Positions 30,089-38,310 of a DNA stretch of 64,000 nucleotides are shown in pieces. Position numbers and translations under genes: made by a program. Numbering within the stretch: the stretch's first letter is position 1; each line of letters starts with the position of its first letter. Source of the stretch: Firmicutes bacterium UBA1422 (GTDB taxonomy: Bacteria > Bacillota > Clostridia > Peptostreptococcales > Anaerovoracaceae); assembly GCA_002304835.1 (NCBI GenBank), contig DBPK01000016.1:33005-97004 (forward strand). The letters run 5' to 3'. The notes below the pieces were generated by a model that saw nothing but the letters and a program-made list of their open reading frames with translations, was not told the DNA's origin and ran no database searches.

Positions 30089-30124
30089 AAGCATCACGGT
30101 CATGAGGGAAGGCAGAAATAGGGC

Positions 30125-30153
30125 TTTACTTTTTGATTTGCCGGCATTAAAAT
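30125..30153 (+). promoter_or_regulatory. Possible promoter of the first cobalamin-riboswitch operon
   Basis: TTTACT (30125-30130) and TAAAAT (30148-30153) with a 17-bp spacer, ending about 20 bp before the riboswitch. Confidence 0.5.
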
Positions 30154-30171
30154 TATCATGTAAAACATATA

Positions 30172-30328
30172 AGATCTGTGTTCCGGAAATATCCGGCTAA
30201 GAGGGAAGCAGGTTTGAATCCTGCGCGGTCCCGCCGCTGTAAGGGTAGAGTTTTGTCTATTATGTCACTGAGAGATCGGGAAGACGGACAAGGTGATGAC
30301 GCCTGAGCCAGAAGACCTGCATAGATCC
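30172..30328 (+). ncRNA. Cobalamin riboswitch 1
   Basis: The conserved elements occur in order: CCGGCTAAGAGGGAA, the GCAGG-TTTGAAT-CCTGC stem-loop, GGTCCCGCCGCTGTAA, and the B12 box GAGCCAGAAGACCTGC. The outer P1 stem is formed by AGATCT (30172 on) and AGATC near 30323. A terminator hairpin follows. It should shut down the downstream DUF4430-ECF operon when cobalamin is plentiful. Confidence 0.95.
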
Positions 30329-30382
30329 CATGCTGTGCCGACGGGCGATCGGTATACAGTTTTTGAAAGAGCAGAAAAACGG

Positions 30383-30407
30383 ACTGCGGCAGTTGCCGCA
30401 GTTTTTT
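30383..30407 (+). terminator. Riboswitch 1 expression platform terminator
   Basis: ACTGCGGCA/TGCCGCAGT, 9-bp stem with a 2-nt GT loop, followed by TTTTTT. The same core sequence follows the second riboswitch. Probably an intrinsic terminator formed when the ligand is bound. Confidence 0.85.
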
Positions 30408-30432
30408 ACTTGGAAACTTGTGGGGAAAATCC

Positions 30433-31269
30433 ATGGAAAAGCAGCTTCGAAAAAAAAGAATAAGAAGGATAGCACTAATAGCGACTGCGGCAGTTTGTCT
30501 CATAGCTTTTTTATTCAACCTGGATTTTGAGTATGCGGATTACGGCAAAGCCCTGGGAAAAGAGATCAAGCGGGCGGAAAAAGTCCTGCAGGATGCTGAG
30601 CCGGGTTATGAAAAAGGACAGTATGATCCGGATAAAATAAAAGATTTCAAAAAACAGATCGAAAAAGCAAAGACTGTTTACCGGGACAAGGAAAGCGAAT
30701 ATGAACAGCAGAAAAATGCCTATGAAAAATTGAAAAAACAAATCAGGAAATTCAAACAGAGCAGCAACAGGGAAGACATAAAAAAAGATAAAGAAAAAAA
30801 GAAAGAAGAGAAAAAGCAAAAATATAATGATGATGAAAACACCCGTAGTAAGGACACAGACAGCAAAGAAGAAAAAAGCGTTGACAGCACAGAAAAAACC
30901 GACGGCAAAATAACAGTATACATAGAAATAAGAAACACCACATACGGCGGACACAGAAGTGTTATACTTTCTGAAACCTCATACAGGACCGATACAGGCA
31001 AAAGCGTTTATGATGTTCTTTATAATACTTGCAGAAACAAAGGTATCCATCTTGATGCCGGATATGAATCAACATACGCAACGACTTATGTGAAGGGCAT
31101 AGACCATCTTTACGAATACGATGCGGGCAGTCTGAGCGGATGGATGTATAAGGTCAACGGCTCTTTTGTAAACTATGGAAGTTCATCATACAAGGTAAAA
31201 AATAAAGACCGGATCGTATGGCTTTATACAACAGACGGCGGAGAAGACCTGGGCAAACCGATACCTTAG
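30433..31269 (+). CDS. Membrane-anchored DUF4430 (transcobalamin-like) protein
   Basis: A 278-residue protein with a basic N-terminus and one membrane helix (about 13-30), a long Lys/Glu-rich coiled-coil stalk (about 40-155) and a C-terminal DUF4430 domain (about 158-268) containing GWMYKVNGSFVNYG and the closing DRIVWLYT. DUF4430 is related to the beta domain of vertebrate cobalamin carriers. It is the first gene after a cobalamin riboswitch and precedes a complete ECF transporter, so I infer that it presents cobalamin or another corrinoid to the transporter from the outer face of the membrane. No lipobox is evident. ATG at 30433 follows GTGGGGA. The gene's 3' end is repeated downstream. Confidence 0.82.
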   Translation: MEKQLRKKRIRRIALIATAAVCLIAFLFNLDFEYADYGKALGKEIKRAEKVLQDAEPGYEKGQYDPDKIKDFKKQIEKAKTVYRDKESEYEQQKNAYEKLKKQIRKFKQSSNREDIKKDKEKKKEEKKQKYNDDENTRSKDTDSKEEKSVDSTEKTDGKITVYIEIRNTTYGGHRSVILSETSYRTDTGKSVYDVLYNTCRNKGIHLDAGYESTYATTYVKGIDHLYEYDAGSLSGWMYKVNGSFVNYGSSSYKVKNKDRIVWLYTTDGGEDLGKPIP

Positions 31270-31408
31270 ACGGCGGATAAGGCCCTAGCAAAACGGGACC
31301 TTAGACGGCGGATAAGATCTGGGCAAACCGAACATTAAACGGCGGATAAGACCTTAGCAAAACGGACACTTCAGATGGCGGATAAGACTGGGCAAACCGA
31401 TACATTAA
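31234..31408 (+). repeat. Five tandem ~35-bp repeats seeded by the 3' end of the DUF4430 gene
   Basis: Units begin near 31234, 31269, 31304, 31338 and 31374, each with GGCGG(A/G)(T/G)AAG followed by a GGGCAAACCG or AGCAAAACGG core. The first unit encodes the last residues of the DUF4430 protein (DGGEDLGKPIP). The 35-bp period is not a multiple of three, so later units are not coding. The last unit ends at the ribosome-binding site of the T-component gene. Confidence 0.85.
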
Positions 31409-31419
31409 GGAGGTATATA

Positions 31420-32325
31420 TTGTTTAAAGAAGGGTTGGGAGAGACCTCTAAATTTTCGGAATATCATCCCACAGTAAATTTGATATATTTTGTTTTTGTT
31501 ATAGGGATCACCATGTTCGCAACAAGTCCTGTGTTTCTTGCTGTGACTTTTTTTTGCGCATGGTTTTATTCCGTTATTTTAAGAGGCTATAAAGCCATAA
31601 AAATGAATATTGTTTTTATGCTGCCCATATTTGCCGTTATGGTTTTTGTAAATACATTTTTCAACCATAACGGAGAAACGATCCTCTTTTATCTCAACAA
31701 GGCACCCATAACAAAAGAAGCCCTTGTCTTCGGCGTGGCGGCAGCCATCGTTTTGACATCTGTAATAATCTGGTTCATGTGCTTCAATGTGATCATGTCC
31801 GCAGATAAATTCATTTTTCTTTTCGGCAGGGCCGCACCGATATTGGGGCTTCTTCTGTCCATGACTTTCAGATTTATTAAGCTTCTCAAGGTTCGTTTCA
31901 GGGAAATATCCGAGGGACAAAAATGTCTTGGAAAAGAAGGAAACAAAAGAATACTAAGCAGAATAAGACAATTATTAAAAGAGGTGTCCATCCTTATTTC
32001 ATGGTCCCTTGAAGCCTCCATAGAAACGGCAGACTCCATGGAGGCCAGAGGATACGGACTTAAGGGACGCACTTTCTTTCACATTTATAAATTTACGGGA
32101 AGAGATCTAAAAATGATGATACTGATCCTCATATCGGGAGGTATCTCTGCCTTGGGCTGCATCATGAAGGAAATGACGATGTATTATTATCCCGTACTGG
32201 ATTTTCCCGAAGAAAGCTGGCTTACTGCAGTCGTGCTGACCTTCTATGGGATCCTTTTATTACTGCCGGCAATTTCAGATATATATGGAGAGCTAAAATG
32301 GGAACGGTTGAATTCAGAAATGTAA
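31420..32325 (+). CDS. ECF transporter transmembrane (T) component
   Basis: A 301-residue membrane protein with several hydrophobic segments (about 17-55, 65-78, 104-130, 144-152, 232-290) and the EcfT coupling motifs SLEASIETADSMEARGYG. It joins the substrate-binding S component to the ATPases. The start is a TTG at 31420 with AAGGAGGTATATA in front, which outweighs the longer frame without a site. It overlaps the ATPase gene by 28 bp, so the two are tightly coupled. Confidence 0.88.
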   Translation: MFKEGLGETSKFSEYHPTVNLIYFVFVIGITMFATSPVFLAVTFFCAWFYSVILRGYKAIKMNIVFMLPIFAVMVFVNTFFNHNGETILFYLNKAPITKEALVFGVAAAIVLTSVIIWFMCFNVIMSADKFIFLFGRAAPILGLLLSMTFRFIKLLKVRFREISEGQKCLGKEGNKRILSRIRQLLKEVSILISWSLEASIETADSMEARGYGLKGRTFFHIYKFTGRDLKMMILILISGGISALGCIMKEMTMYYYPVLDFPEESWLTAVVLTFYGILLLLPAISDIYGELKWERLNSEM

Positions 32326-34034
32326 GTTTTAAATATCCCCTTTCGGAAAAGGAAGCCCTGAAGGATGTGACTCTTAAAATAGATGCATCGGAATTTGTGG
32401 TGGTTTGCGGTAAGTCCGGATGCGGAAAAACAACACTGCTCCGTCAGTTGAAAAAGAATCTTATTCCTTATGGAAGGCTGGAAGGTGAAGTACTTTATGA
32501 CGGAGAAAATCCTGCCGTTACAGATGACAGAAAAAGTGCCGCCGAGATAGGATTTGTAAGACAGGATCCGGACAGCCAGATAGTAACGGACAAAGTCTGG
32601 CATGAACTGGCTTTCGGTCTTGAAAGCCTTGGTATGGATAACAGCACCATCAAAAGAAGGGTTGCCGAAACCGCAAGTTTTTTTGACATCCAGACATGGT
32701 TTCGGAAGAATACTGACGAACTTTCCGGCGGGCAAAAGCAAATGGTGAATCTGGCATCGGTGATGGTGATGCAACCAAAACTTCTTATACTGGATGAACC
32801 TACAGCGCAGTTGGATCCCATAGCGGCTTCAGAGTTTTTGAGGACGATCCACAGGATAAACAGAGAAATAGGGACCACCGTTATACTTTCTGAACATCGG
32901 CTTGAAGAGGCATTCGTCATGGCAGACCGGGTGGTGGTCATGGAAGAAGGAAAGATCATTTGTGATGATGTTCCTGCAAAAGTCGGCACTTATCTTTCTG
33001 GAGAACCCAGGAATGATATGTTTTTGGGGCTGCCTTCCGTTATGAAGATATTCAATGAGATCGAGCCATCGGGAGAAAGCCCGCTTACAATGAGGGAAGG
33101 TAGGATCTGGCTTGAAAGCTTTTTGAAGGACAGGATCATACCTGAAACAATGCAAAGGGAGCTTCCTCCCGAAATACGAAGACAGGAGCAAGGAAAAGAC
33201 CGGCGGGAAAGCAAAAATGACGAGCAGGGACACGGTAAAGGCACCGACAAAAGCAACAAGGAAGGAAGAAAAAGCAACAAAGATCGGATCTATGCCATTG
33301 AGGCAAAAGACCTTTGGTTCCGTTACTCAAAAAAAGAACAGGATGTTTTGAGAGGAACAGATCTTCGGGTCCCTAAAGGTCAATGGCTTTCCATACTCGG
33401 CGGAAACGGAACGGGCAAAAGTACTCTGCTGAAGACTTTGTGCGGTGTAATAAAACCTTCAAGGGGAGATTTAAGAACAGGCGGAAGGATATCCATGCTT
33501 CCCCAGGATCCCCGGACACTTTTTACAGAAATAACTGCTGAAGAGGAATTGCAGGAAGCTCTTTATGATAAAAATGAGAGCGACAAAGAAAAAGCAGAAA
33601 AGACAGAAAAGATGATATGCCTTATGGAACTTCAGGAGATAAGGAAGATGCATCCCTATGATCTTTCTGGAGGGGAGCAGCAAAGGCTTGCCCTTGGAAA
33701 GGTACTTTTGACGGAGCCTTCCATAATACTTCTGGATGAACCGACAAAGGGACTTGATGCATTTTTCAAAAGGACTCTTGCAGAGATCTTTATGAAGCTG
33801 ACTGAAGAAGGGATGACCATAGTCATGGTTTCTCACGATATGGAATTTTGCGCTGAGTACTCCTACTGCTGCGCCATGTTCTTTGACGGGGAAGTTGTAT
33901 CAGCGGATGCACCGGAAGACTTTTTCTCAGGCAATAATTTCTATACTACGGTTTCCAACAGAATAGCAGGGAAATGGTTTCCCAAGGCAGTAACCTATCA
34001 GGAGGTCGCAGGATGCGTAAAAGCTATGATGTGA
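32298..34034 (+). CDS. ECF transporter ATPase with two fused ABC domains
   Basis: The 578 residues contain two nucleotide-binding domains. The first has Walker A GKSGCGKTT (38-46), DELSGGQKQMVNLA and LLILDEPTAQLDP; the second has GGNGTGKST, YDLSGGEQQRLALGK and IILLDEPTKGLD. A charged linker of about 45 residues (EQGKDRRESKNDEQGHGKG) joins them. Most ECF transporters use two separate ATPases (EcfA and EcfA'), so this is a fused EcfA1A2. Being flanked by dedicated T and S genes, it is a group I, single-substrate ECF module. Confidence 0.9.
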   Translation: MGTVEFRNVSFKYPLSEKEALKDVTLKIDASEFVVVCGKSGCGKTTLLRQLKKNLIPYGRLEGEVLYDGENPAVTDDRKSAAEIGFVRQDPDSQIVTDKVWHELAFGLESLGMDNSTIKRRVAETASFFDIQTWFRKNTDELSGGQKQMVNLASVMVMQPKLLILDEPTAQLDPIAASEFLRTIHRINREIGTTVILSEHRLEEAFVMADRVVVMEEGKIICDDVPAKVGTYLSGEPRNDMFLGLPSVMKIFNEIEPSGESPLTMREGRIWLESFLKDRIIPETMQRELPPEIRRQEQGKDRRESKNDEQGHGKGTDKSNKEGRKSNKDRIYAIEAKDLWFRYSKKEQDVLRGTDLRVPKGQWLSILGGNGTGKSTLLKTLCGVIKPSRGDLRTGGRISMLPQDPRTLFTEITAEEELQEALYDKNESDKEKAEKTEKMICLMELQEIRKMHPYDLSGGEQQRLALGKVLLTEPSIILLDEPTKGLDAFFKRTLAEIFMKLTEEGMTIVMVSHDMEFCAEYSYCCAMFFDGEVVSADAPEDFFSGNNFYTTVSNRIAGKWFPKAVTYQEVAGCVKAMM

Positions 34035-34951
34035 CCCGTTATGAAGCGGCGGCAAAAAAAAGAAGGATCGTGACGGCTCTTTTGATTTTTATACCTATGC
34101 CTCTTACCATATGGGCGGGCATAGTTTTTCTTGATGACAGTAAATACATGCTTGTCAGTATACTCCTTCTGGTTTATACACTGGTGCCGTTTTTCATGGT
34201 TTTTGAAAAACGAAAGCCAAAGGCCAGGGAACTGGTGCTCATTGCAATGATGACAGCACTTACCGTATGTGCACAGATGTTTTTTCACGTCACGATCCCG
34301 GTCCAGATGGGGTCGGCGCTTATAATAATATCAGGAATAGCATTGGGCCCCGAAGCGGGATTTCTTATAGGGGCGATGGCAAGATTTCTCTGCAATTTCT
34401 ATGAAGGACAGGGCCCGTGGACTCCCTGGCAGATGTTTTGTTGGGGACTTTTGGGGTTCTTGGCTGGACTTATATTCAACAAAGTAGATCTGGAAAAACT
34501 GAAATCCCGCGACTTCAAAATAATTTTGGGGCCTGTATTATGCATCGTATTTGCCTTGATAGCCGCATATATTTCCTATTTGATCGTCCCGGGAGAAGAC
34601 AACACATTTTTCGGCTGGAGACTTTATGCCTTTGGCGCAGCGGGCCTTTTTGCGGGGATCCTTCTGCAGCGGAAAAAGCTTCCGGTGGATAACCTGACTC
34701 TGACCATATTTACATTTTTTTCGGTTTTTATAATATACGGAGGACTGATGAATATCTGCGCCATGGTAACAGCGGCGGGTCTCCCCGGAAGCGAGCCCAT
34801 AAGTTTTGAAACTATCAGAGTAATATATATCGCGGGAGCCCCTTATGATGCATATCATGCGGGAACGGCGGCTTTGTGCATTTTCATTTTCGGCAATGCC
34901 ATGATAAGAAAGCTTGAAAGGATAAAAATCAAATACGGCATATACAGATGA
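34013..34951 (+). CDS. ECF transporter substrate-binding (S) component, probably for cobalamin or a corrinoid
   Basis: A 312-residue membrane protein with an N-terminal cytoplasmic segment then about eight hydrophobic segments. LVLIAMMTALTVCAQMFF followed by ALGPEAGFLIGAMARFLCNFYEGQGPWTPWQMFCWGLLGFLAG has the pattern of ECF S components. Substrate is inferred from the cobalamin riboswitch and the DUF4430 gene in the same operon; it could be a CbrT-type cobalamin importer. The ATG at 34013 follows AGGAGGTCGC and overlaps the ATPase gene by 22 bp. Confidence 0.82.
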   Translation: MRKSYDVTRYEAAAKKRRIVTALLIFIPMPLTIWAGIVFLDDSKYMLVSILLLVYTLVPFFMVFEKRKPKARELVLIAMMTALTVCAQMFFHVTIPVQMGSALIIISGIALGPEAGFLIGAMARFLCNFYEGQGPWTPWQMFCWGLLGFLAGLIFNKVDLEKLKSRDFKIILGPVLCIVFALIAAYISYLIVPGEDNTFFGWRLYAFGAAGLFAGILLQRKKLPVDNLTLTIFTFFSVFIIYGGLMNICAMVTAAGLPGSEPISFETIRVIYIAGAPYDAYHAGTAALCIFIFGNAMIRKLERIKIKYGIYR

Positions 34952-34952
34952 G

Positions 34953-35013
34953 CGCCCTCGCCGCCCTCACCGCCCTCGCCGCCCTCGCCGTCCTCGCTAC
35001 CCTTGCCGCCCTC
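34953..35013 (+). repeat. GC-rich 9-bp tandem repeat (GCCCTCGCC)
   Basis: About six to seven imperfect copies of GCCCTCGCC start inside the last bases after the S-component stop. It is much richer in GC than the surroundings. The rest to about 35160 has imperfect copies of a segment with GCGCCGTTTTTATA and CCCGCG, and no gene. Confidence 0.75.
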
Positions 35014-35167
35014 GCCGACACCTCTGTCACTGACATCACCGCAGCCGTCACCGCCACGCTGTTTTTATAACAAATCAGCGCCGTTTTTTATAATAACCCG
35101 CGCCTCGTCATATCCCTGTGATTTGCGCCGTTTTTATACAACCCACGTCCGGTTTATAGCAAATCGG

Positions 35168-35376
35168 AAAAATTAACCCTTTTTGAATAGAAAAGGGGTG
35201 GCCAGGGTTAATTTTTTCAGATTATTGACCCTTTTTGCTTAAAAAAGCGTCCAAAAGGGTTAAAAACCTCTTGTTTTTTTGGAAAACCGGGTTTTAACAA
35301 AGAAAAAAGCCGTAAAAAACACTTTTTTATAAAAATTTTAACCTTGAGATAGGCAAATCAAGACAAAAAGGGTTAA
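35168..35376. repeat. TTAACCC/GGGTTAA inverted-repeat island A
   Basis: No gene occupies this stretch between the S component and the second riboswitch. It holds TTAACCC at 35173 and GGGTTAA at 35205, 35257 and 35370. The first pair forms 13-bp perfect arms (AAAAATTAACCCT at 35168-35180, AGGGTTAATTTTT at 35204-35216). A second pair is ACCCTTTTTG (35228-35237) and CAAAAGGGT (35252-35260). The same motif recurs near 61.8 kb. I do not recognise a known element. Confidence 0.7.
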
Positions 35377-35464
35377 AAATCCTGATTTGATATGTTTTTC
35401 AATTAAAAAATCTTGAAAAACGGTCAAACACCTATAAAAAGACAAAAAAACATGAGAAATAAGA

Positions 35465-35493
35465 TGGACAATTGAAATTGAGGGTGTTAAAAT
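35465..35493 (+). promoter_or_regulatory. Promoter of the second cobalamin-riboswitch transcript
   Basis: TGGACA (35465-35470) and TAAAAT (35488-35493), each five of six consensus bases, with a 17-bp spacer, about 30 bp before the riboswitch. Confidence 0.65.
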
Positions 35494-35525
35494 CAGAACG
35501 AAAAGCAAAAGAAAGAAATAAATAT

Positions 35526-35693
35526 GTTTATGTTCCGGTGAAAGCCGGCTAAGAGGGAAACCGGTGAAAATCCGGTACGGACCCGCCACTGTAAATGGGG
35601 AGCGAAGCCTGAGTCGAAAGACATCCACTGAAACCTTTGTTTCGGGAAGGAAGGCGAAGCTTTGATCCATGAAGTCAGGAGACCTGCATGAAC
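35526..35693 (+). ncRNA. Cobalamin riboswitch 2
   Basis: Textbook elements in order: CCGGCTAAGAGGGAA, CCGGTGAAAATCCGG, ACGGACCCGCCACTGTAA, a variable arm (35600-35665), and the B12 box AAGTCAGGAGACCTGC. The outer stem is GTTTATG (35526 on) with CATGAAC near 35687. It controls the secreted beta-propeller gene. Confidence 0.97.
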
Positions 35694-35739
35694 TGTAAAA
35701 GCTTCGGGTAAAAAGCAAAAATTATAAGCAGAAAAACGG

Positions 35740-35763
35740 ACTGCGGCAATTGCCGTAGTTTTT
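35740..35763 (+). terminator. Riboswitch 2 expression platform terminator
   Basis: ACTGCGGCA/TGCCGTAGT (one G-U pair), loop AT, then a T-tract. It is nearly identical to the hairpin after riboswitch 1, including the upstream GAAAAACGG. Confidence 0.8.
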
Positions 35764-35847
35764 GTTATTAAGGCAAAAAGAAAAAGATTTTTTTAAAAAG
35801 CAAATATGCAAAAATCTATAGCAAAATATAGCAAGGGAAATAAAACA

Positions 35848-38112
35848 ATGAGAACAAAAGAAAAGAAAAAACTGATCGCATTCATAACAGCATTTGCAAT
35901 GCTTTTTAGCATAGCTGGGACTGTTCCTGCTTCTGCTGCTGTTACTTCTGCACAAACGCCGGCGAAGGTTGATTACGGAAGCCTTAAGTGGGCGAGAAAT
36001 TTTGGTTCAGGATGGGGGAGTTCACCCACCCCACCTTTGATTGAAGGAGAATCGTTATATGCCGCAGCAGCAGGAAAGATATACAAACTAAATAAGGAAA
36101 ACGGAACAATAGAAGACCAGGCATCTTTGGGACAAGGTTCGGGAGTTGATTATGCGACCATACCTCCCGCCTTGGGAGAAGCACAGATAGAACAAGAGGG
36201 AAACCAAATAGCTAAGAAAATCATTATGGTGCCTGTAAGCCGGGCAAGGCTTGTGGCATTTGATGCCGAAACCTTAGATATTCTCTGGACAGCTGACCCT
36301 GAAGCTGCCAACGATCCCGAAAATCATAGATTTGATGTGGACCCGGGATATGTTGACACAGGACAGACGATTTCTCCTGTGACATACAAAAACGGTTATG
36401 CATACTATGCTACATGGAACGGATCCGGAAAACCCGGTTACTATTATTGCGTAGATACAGATAATGGTGAAATAAAAGGATATATAGAAAATGAAAATGG
36501 TGGATTCTATTGGGCAGGAGCATATGCTGATTCCCAAGCAGATCCTCCATCAGACCCCGAAGAAGATCTCCAATCAGATCTTGGATATGTAGTTTTTGGG
36601 TCCCAGGCAGACGGTAATGGAGATGCTACCCTTTACTGCATGCCTTCGGATCTTGGAGGAGTAGGAAATGACAGTGCATCAAAACCCATAGATGCGGAGG
36701 TCCTTGAAGATTCGGGAAATATTTCAGGAAATGTGCTTTATTGGGAAGATAACAGTGAGGGCATAGAATATATATTTGTCATGACTGACGAATCAAAGCT
36801 TTATAAATATATGGTTGAAAAAGATGGCAGCACGGGAGAAGTTACAGGCATAAGTGCTGTCGAAGTGGATCCTGAATCAGAGGAGATTTATCTTGACCTT
36901 GGAGGAACCATATCATCGGGAGCAACCATATATGAAGGAAAGATCTATGCAGGTGTCTCAGGCGATACTTCGGGATTTGGCACCAGCGGACACACTATGA
37001 AAATAATAGACTGTGCAAGTATGACAATAGATGATAGTGTCCCTATTCCGGGATTTGCAAAGGCGGAAAAAATGATTTCAACACAAAACCAAAGTGAAAC
37101 AGGCGAACTATATCTGTACACCACATTAAACAATAATACCGGCGGCATATATCTCCTGAATATCAAAGATAAAACAGATAATAGCGGAACAAAAGAAATA
37201 GAAGAAAATAAATCCGGATACCTTTTTGTTCCGGACGTTCAAAAACAACAATACTGTATTTCTCCTTTGAGTGCCGACAGTGAGGGGAATATTTATTACA
37301 AAAATGATTCCGGAAATATAATGGCGGTCAGTGGCGGATATACAATAACCTCTTCAGCATCATCCGGAGGAAGCATAACAAAAACTTGCGGTGTTACAGA
37401 GGGAGAAAATAAGGATTTTGAAATCATTCCTGCCTCGGGATATGTTTCAGCGGATATAAAGGTGGACGGAATAAGCCAAGGGCCAAGAAGCAGTTACAGT
37501 TTTATAAACGTTACTGCTAAACATAGCATAAAGGCAGTGTTTATACCTAAGGTCACTTTAGGACTTACAAAAATAATCAACAGCAGCTACACCAGTGTAA
37601 AGCTTTACTGGAGTCCTTCTGCAAATGTTACCGGATATGAGATCCTAAGAGCAAAGGCAGGAGGAAGTTTTGCAAAAATTGCAGACTTGAAATCAACAAG
37701 CACATCTTATAAAAACAGCGGAATTTCTACAGGCAAAAAATACTATTATAAAATCAGGGCATATTACAGCCTTTTGGATGGCAGAAAAATATATTCGGGA
37801 GCATCTTCTGTAAAGAGCGTAACAGTCAAGCCTGCTACACCGGTGATCAAGACAAAGGCAGGAAAAAGGAAAATAATAGTAAGCTGGAAAAAAGTATCCG
37901 GAGCAAAGGGATATTTTGTTTACAGAGCTACCAAAAAAGCAGGCAAATATAAAAAGATAAAAACCATTAAAAAGAGTTCAGCAAGATCATGGACGAACAA
38001 GGGATTGAAAAAAGGGAAAAAATATTTTTATAAAGTCCGGGCTTACACAAAAGTGAAAAAGAAAACTATAAAAAGTAATTACTCAAATATCAGCTATAAA
38101 AAAGCCAAATAA
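35848..38112 (+). CDS. Secreted PQQ-type beta-propeller protein with fibronectin type III domains, under cobalamin riboswitch control
   Basis: The 754-residue protein has a Sec signal peptide (basic start, hydrophobic 9-23, likely cleavage after ASA at about 30), then about 470 residues of PQQ-like beta-propeller repeats (SLYAAAAGKIYKLNKENGTI; ARLVAFDAETLDILWTADP; GYAYYATWNGSG; SPLSADSEGNIYYKNDSGNI). A short InlB-B-like repeat follows (about 505-568) and then two Lys-rich fibronectin type III domains (about 570-754). It has no transmembrane anchor or LPxTG; the Lys-rich domains may bind the cell wall. Being the gene directly behind a cobalamin riboswitch, it is inferred to bind cobalamin outside the cell. 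The start at 35848 is preferred over 35806 because it gives a clean signal peptide after AAGGG. Confidence 0.82.
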   Translation: MRTKEKKKLIAFITAFAMLFSIAGTVPASAAVTSAQTPAKVDYGSLKWARNFGSGWGSSPTPPLIEGESLYAAAAGKIYKLNKENGTIEDQASLGQGSGVDYATIPPALGEAQIEQEGNQIAKKIIMVPVSRARLVAFDAETLDILWTADPEAANDPENHRFDVDPGYVDTGQTISPVTYKNGYAYYATWNGSGKPGYYYCVDTDNGEIKGYIENENGGFYWAGAYADSQADPPSDPEEDLQSDLGYVVFGSQADGNGDATLYCMPSDLGGVGNDSASKPIDAEVLEDSGNISGNVLYWEDNSEGIEYIFVMTDESKLYKYMVEKDGSTGEVTGISAVEVDPESEEIYLDLGGTISSGATIYEGKIYAGVSGDTSGFGTSGHTMKIIDCASMTIDDSVPIPGFAKAEKMISTQNQSETGELYLYTTLNNNTGGIYLLNIKDKTDNSGTKEIEENKSGYLFVPDVQKQQYCISPLSADSEGNIYYKNDSGNIMAVSGGYTITSSASSGGSITKTCGVTEGENKDFEIIPASGYVSADIKVDGISQGPRSSYSFINVTAKHSIKAVFIPKVTLGLTKIINSSYTSVKLYWSPSANVTGYEILRAKAGGSFAKIADLKSTSTSYKNSGISTGKKYYYKIRAYYSLLDGRKIYSGASSVKSVTVKPATPVIKTKAGKRKIIVSWKKVSGAKGYFVYRATKKAGKYKKIKTIKKSSARSWTNKGLKKGKKYFYKVRAYTKVKKKTIKSNYSNISYKKAK

Positions 38113-38180
38113 AAAAGGAAAATAAACAGAAACCAATAAGTGAAACAGCAAAATCAGGGGAGAGGCAAAATCAGAGAATC

Positions 38181-38254
38181 AGGAAAACCGGGGGAACAGC
38201 AACACCACGGAGGGAACAGGAAAACCGGGGGAACAGCAATACCACGGAGGGAAG
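38181..38254 (+). repeat. 37-bp direct tandem repeat, two copies
   Basis: AGGAAAACCGGGGGAACAGC opens each unit (38181-38217 and 38218-38254); the copies differ at two positions. It lies in the gap between the two secreted-protein genes. No promoter or terminator is evident there. Confidence 0.9.
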
Positions 38255-38310
38255 CAGTAAAAAAGCACCAAAACAATGAAAAAGAAACGTAAAATAAAGA
38301 GAGGAGAAAA

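Noticed and set aside
35013..35520. Phage or insertion-sequence remnant between the S component and riboswitch 2
   Set aside because: No transposase or integrase fragment or terminal repeat with target duplication is visible in any frame; only short repeats occur.
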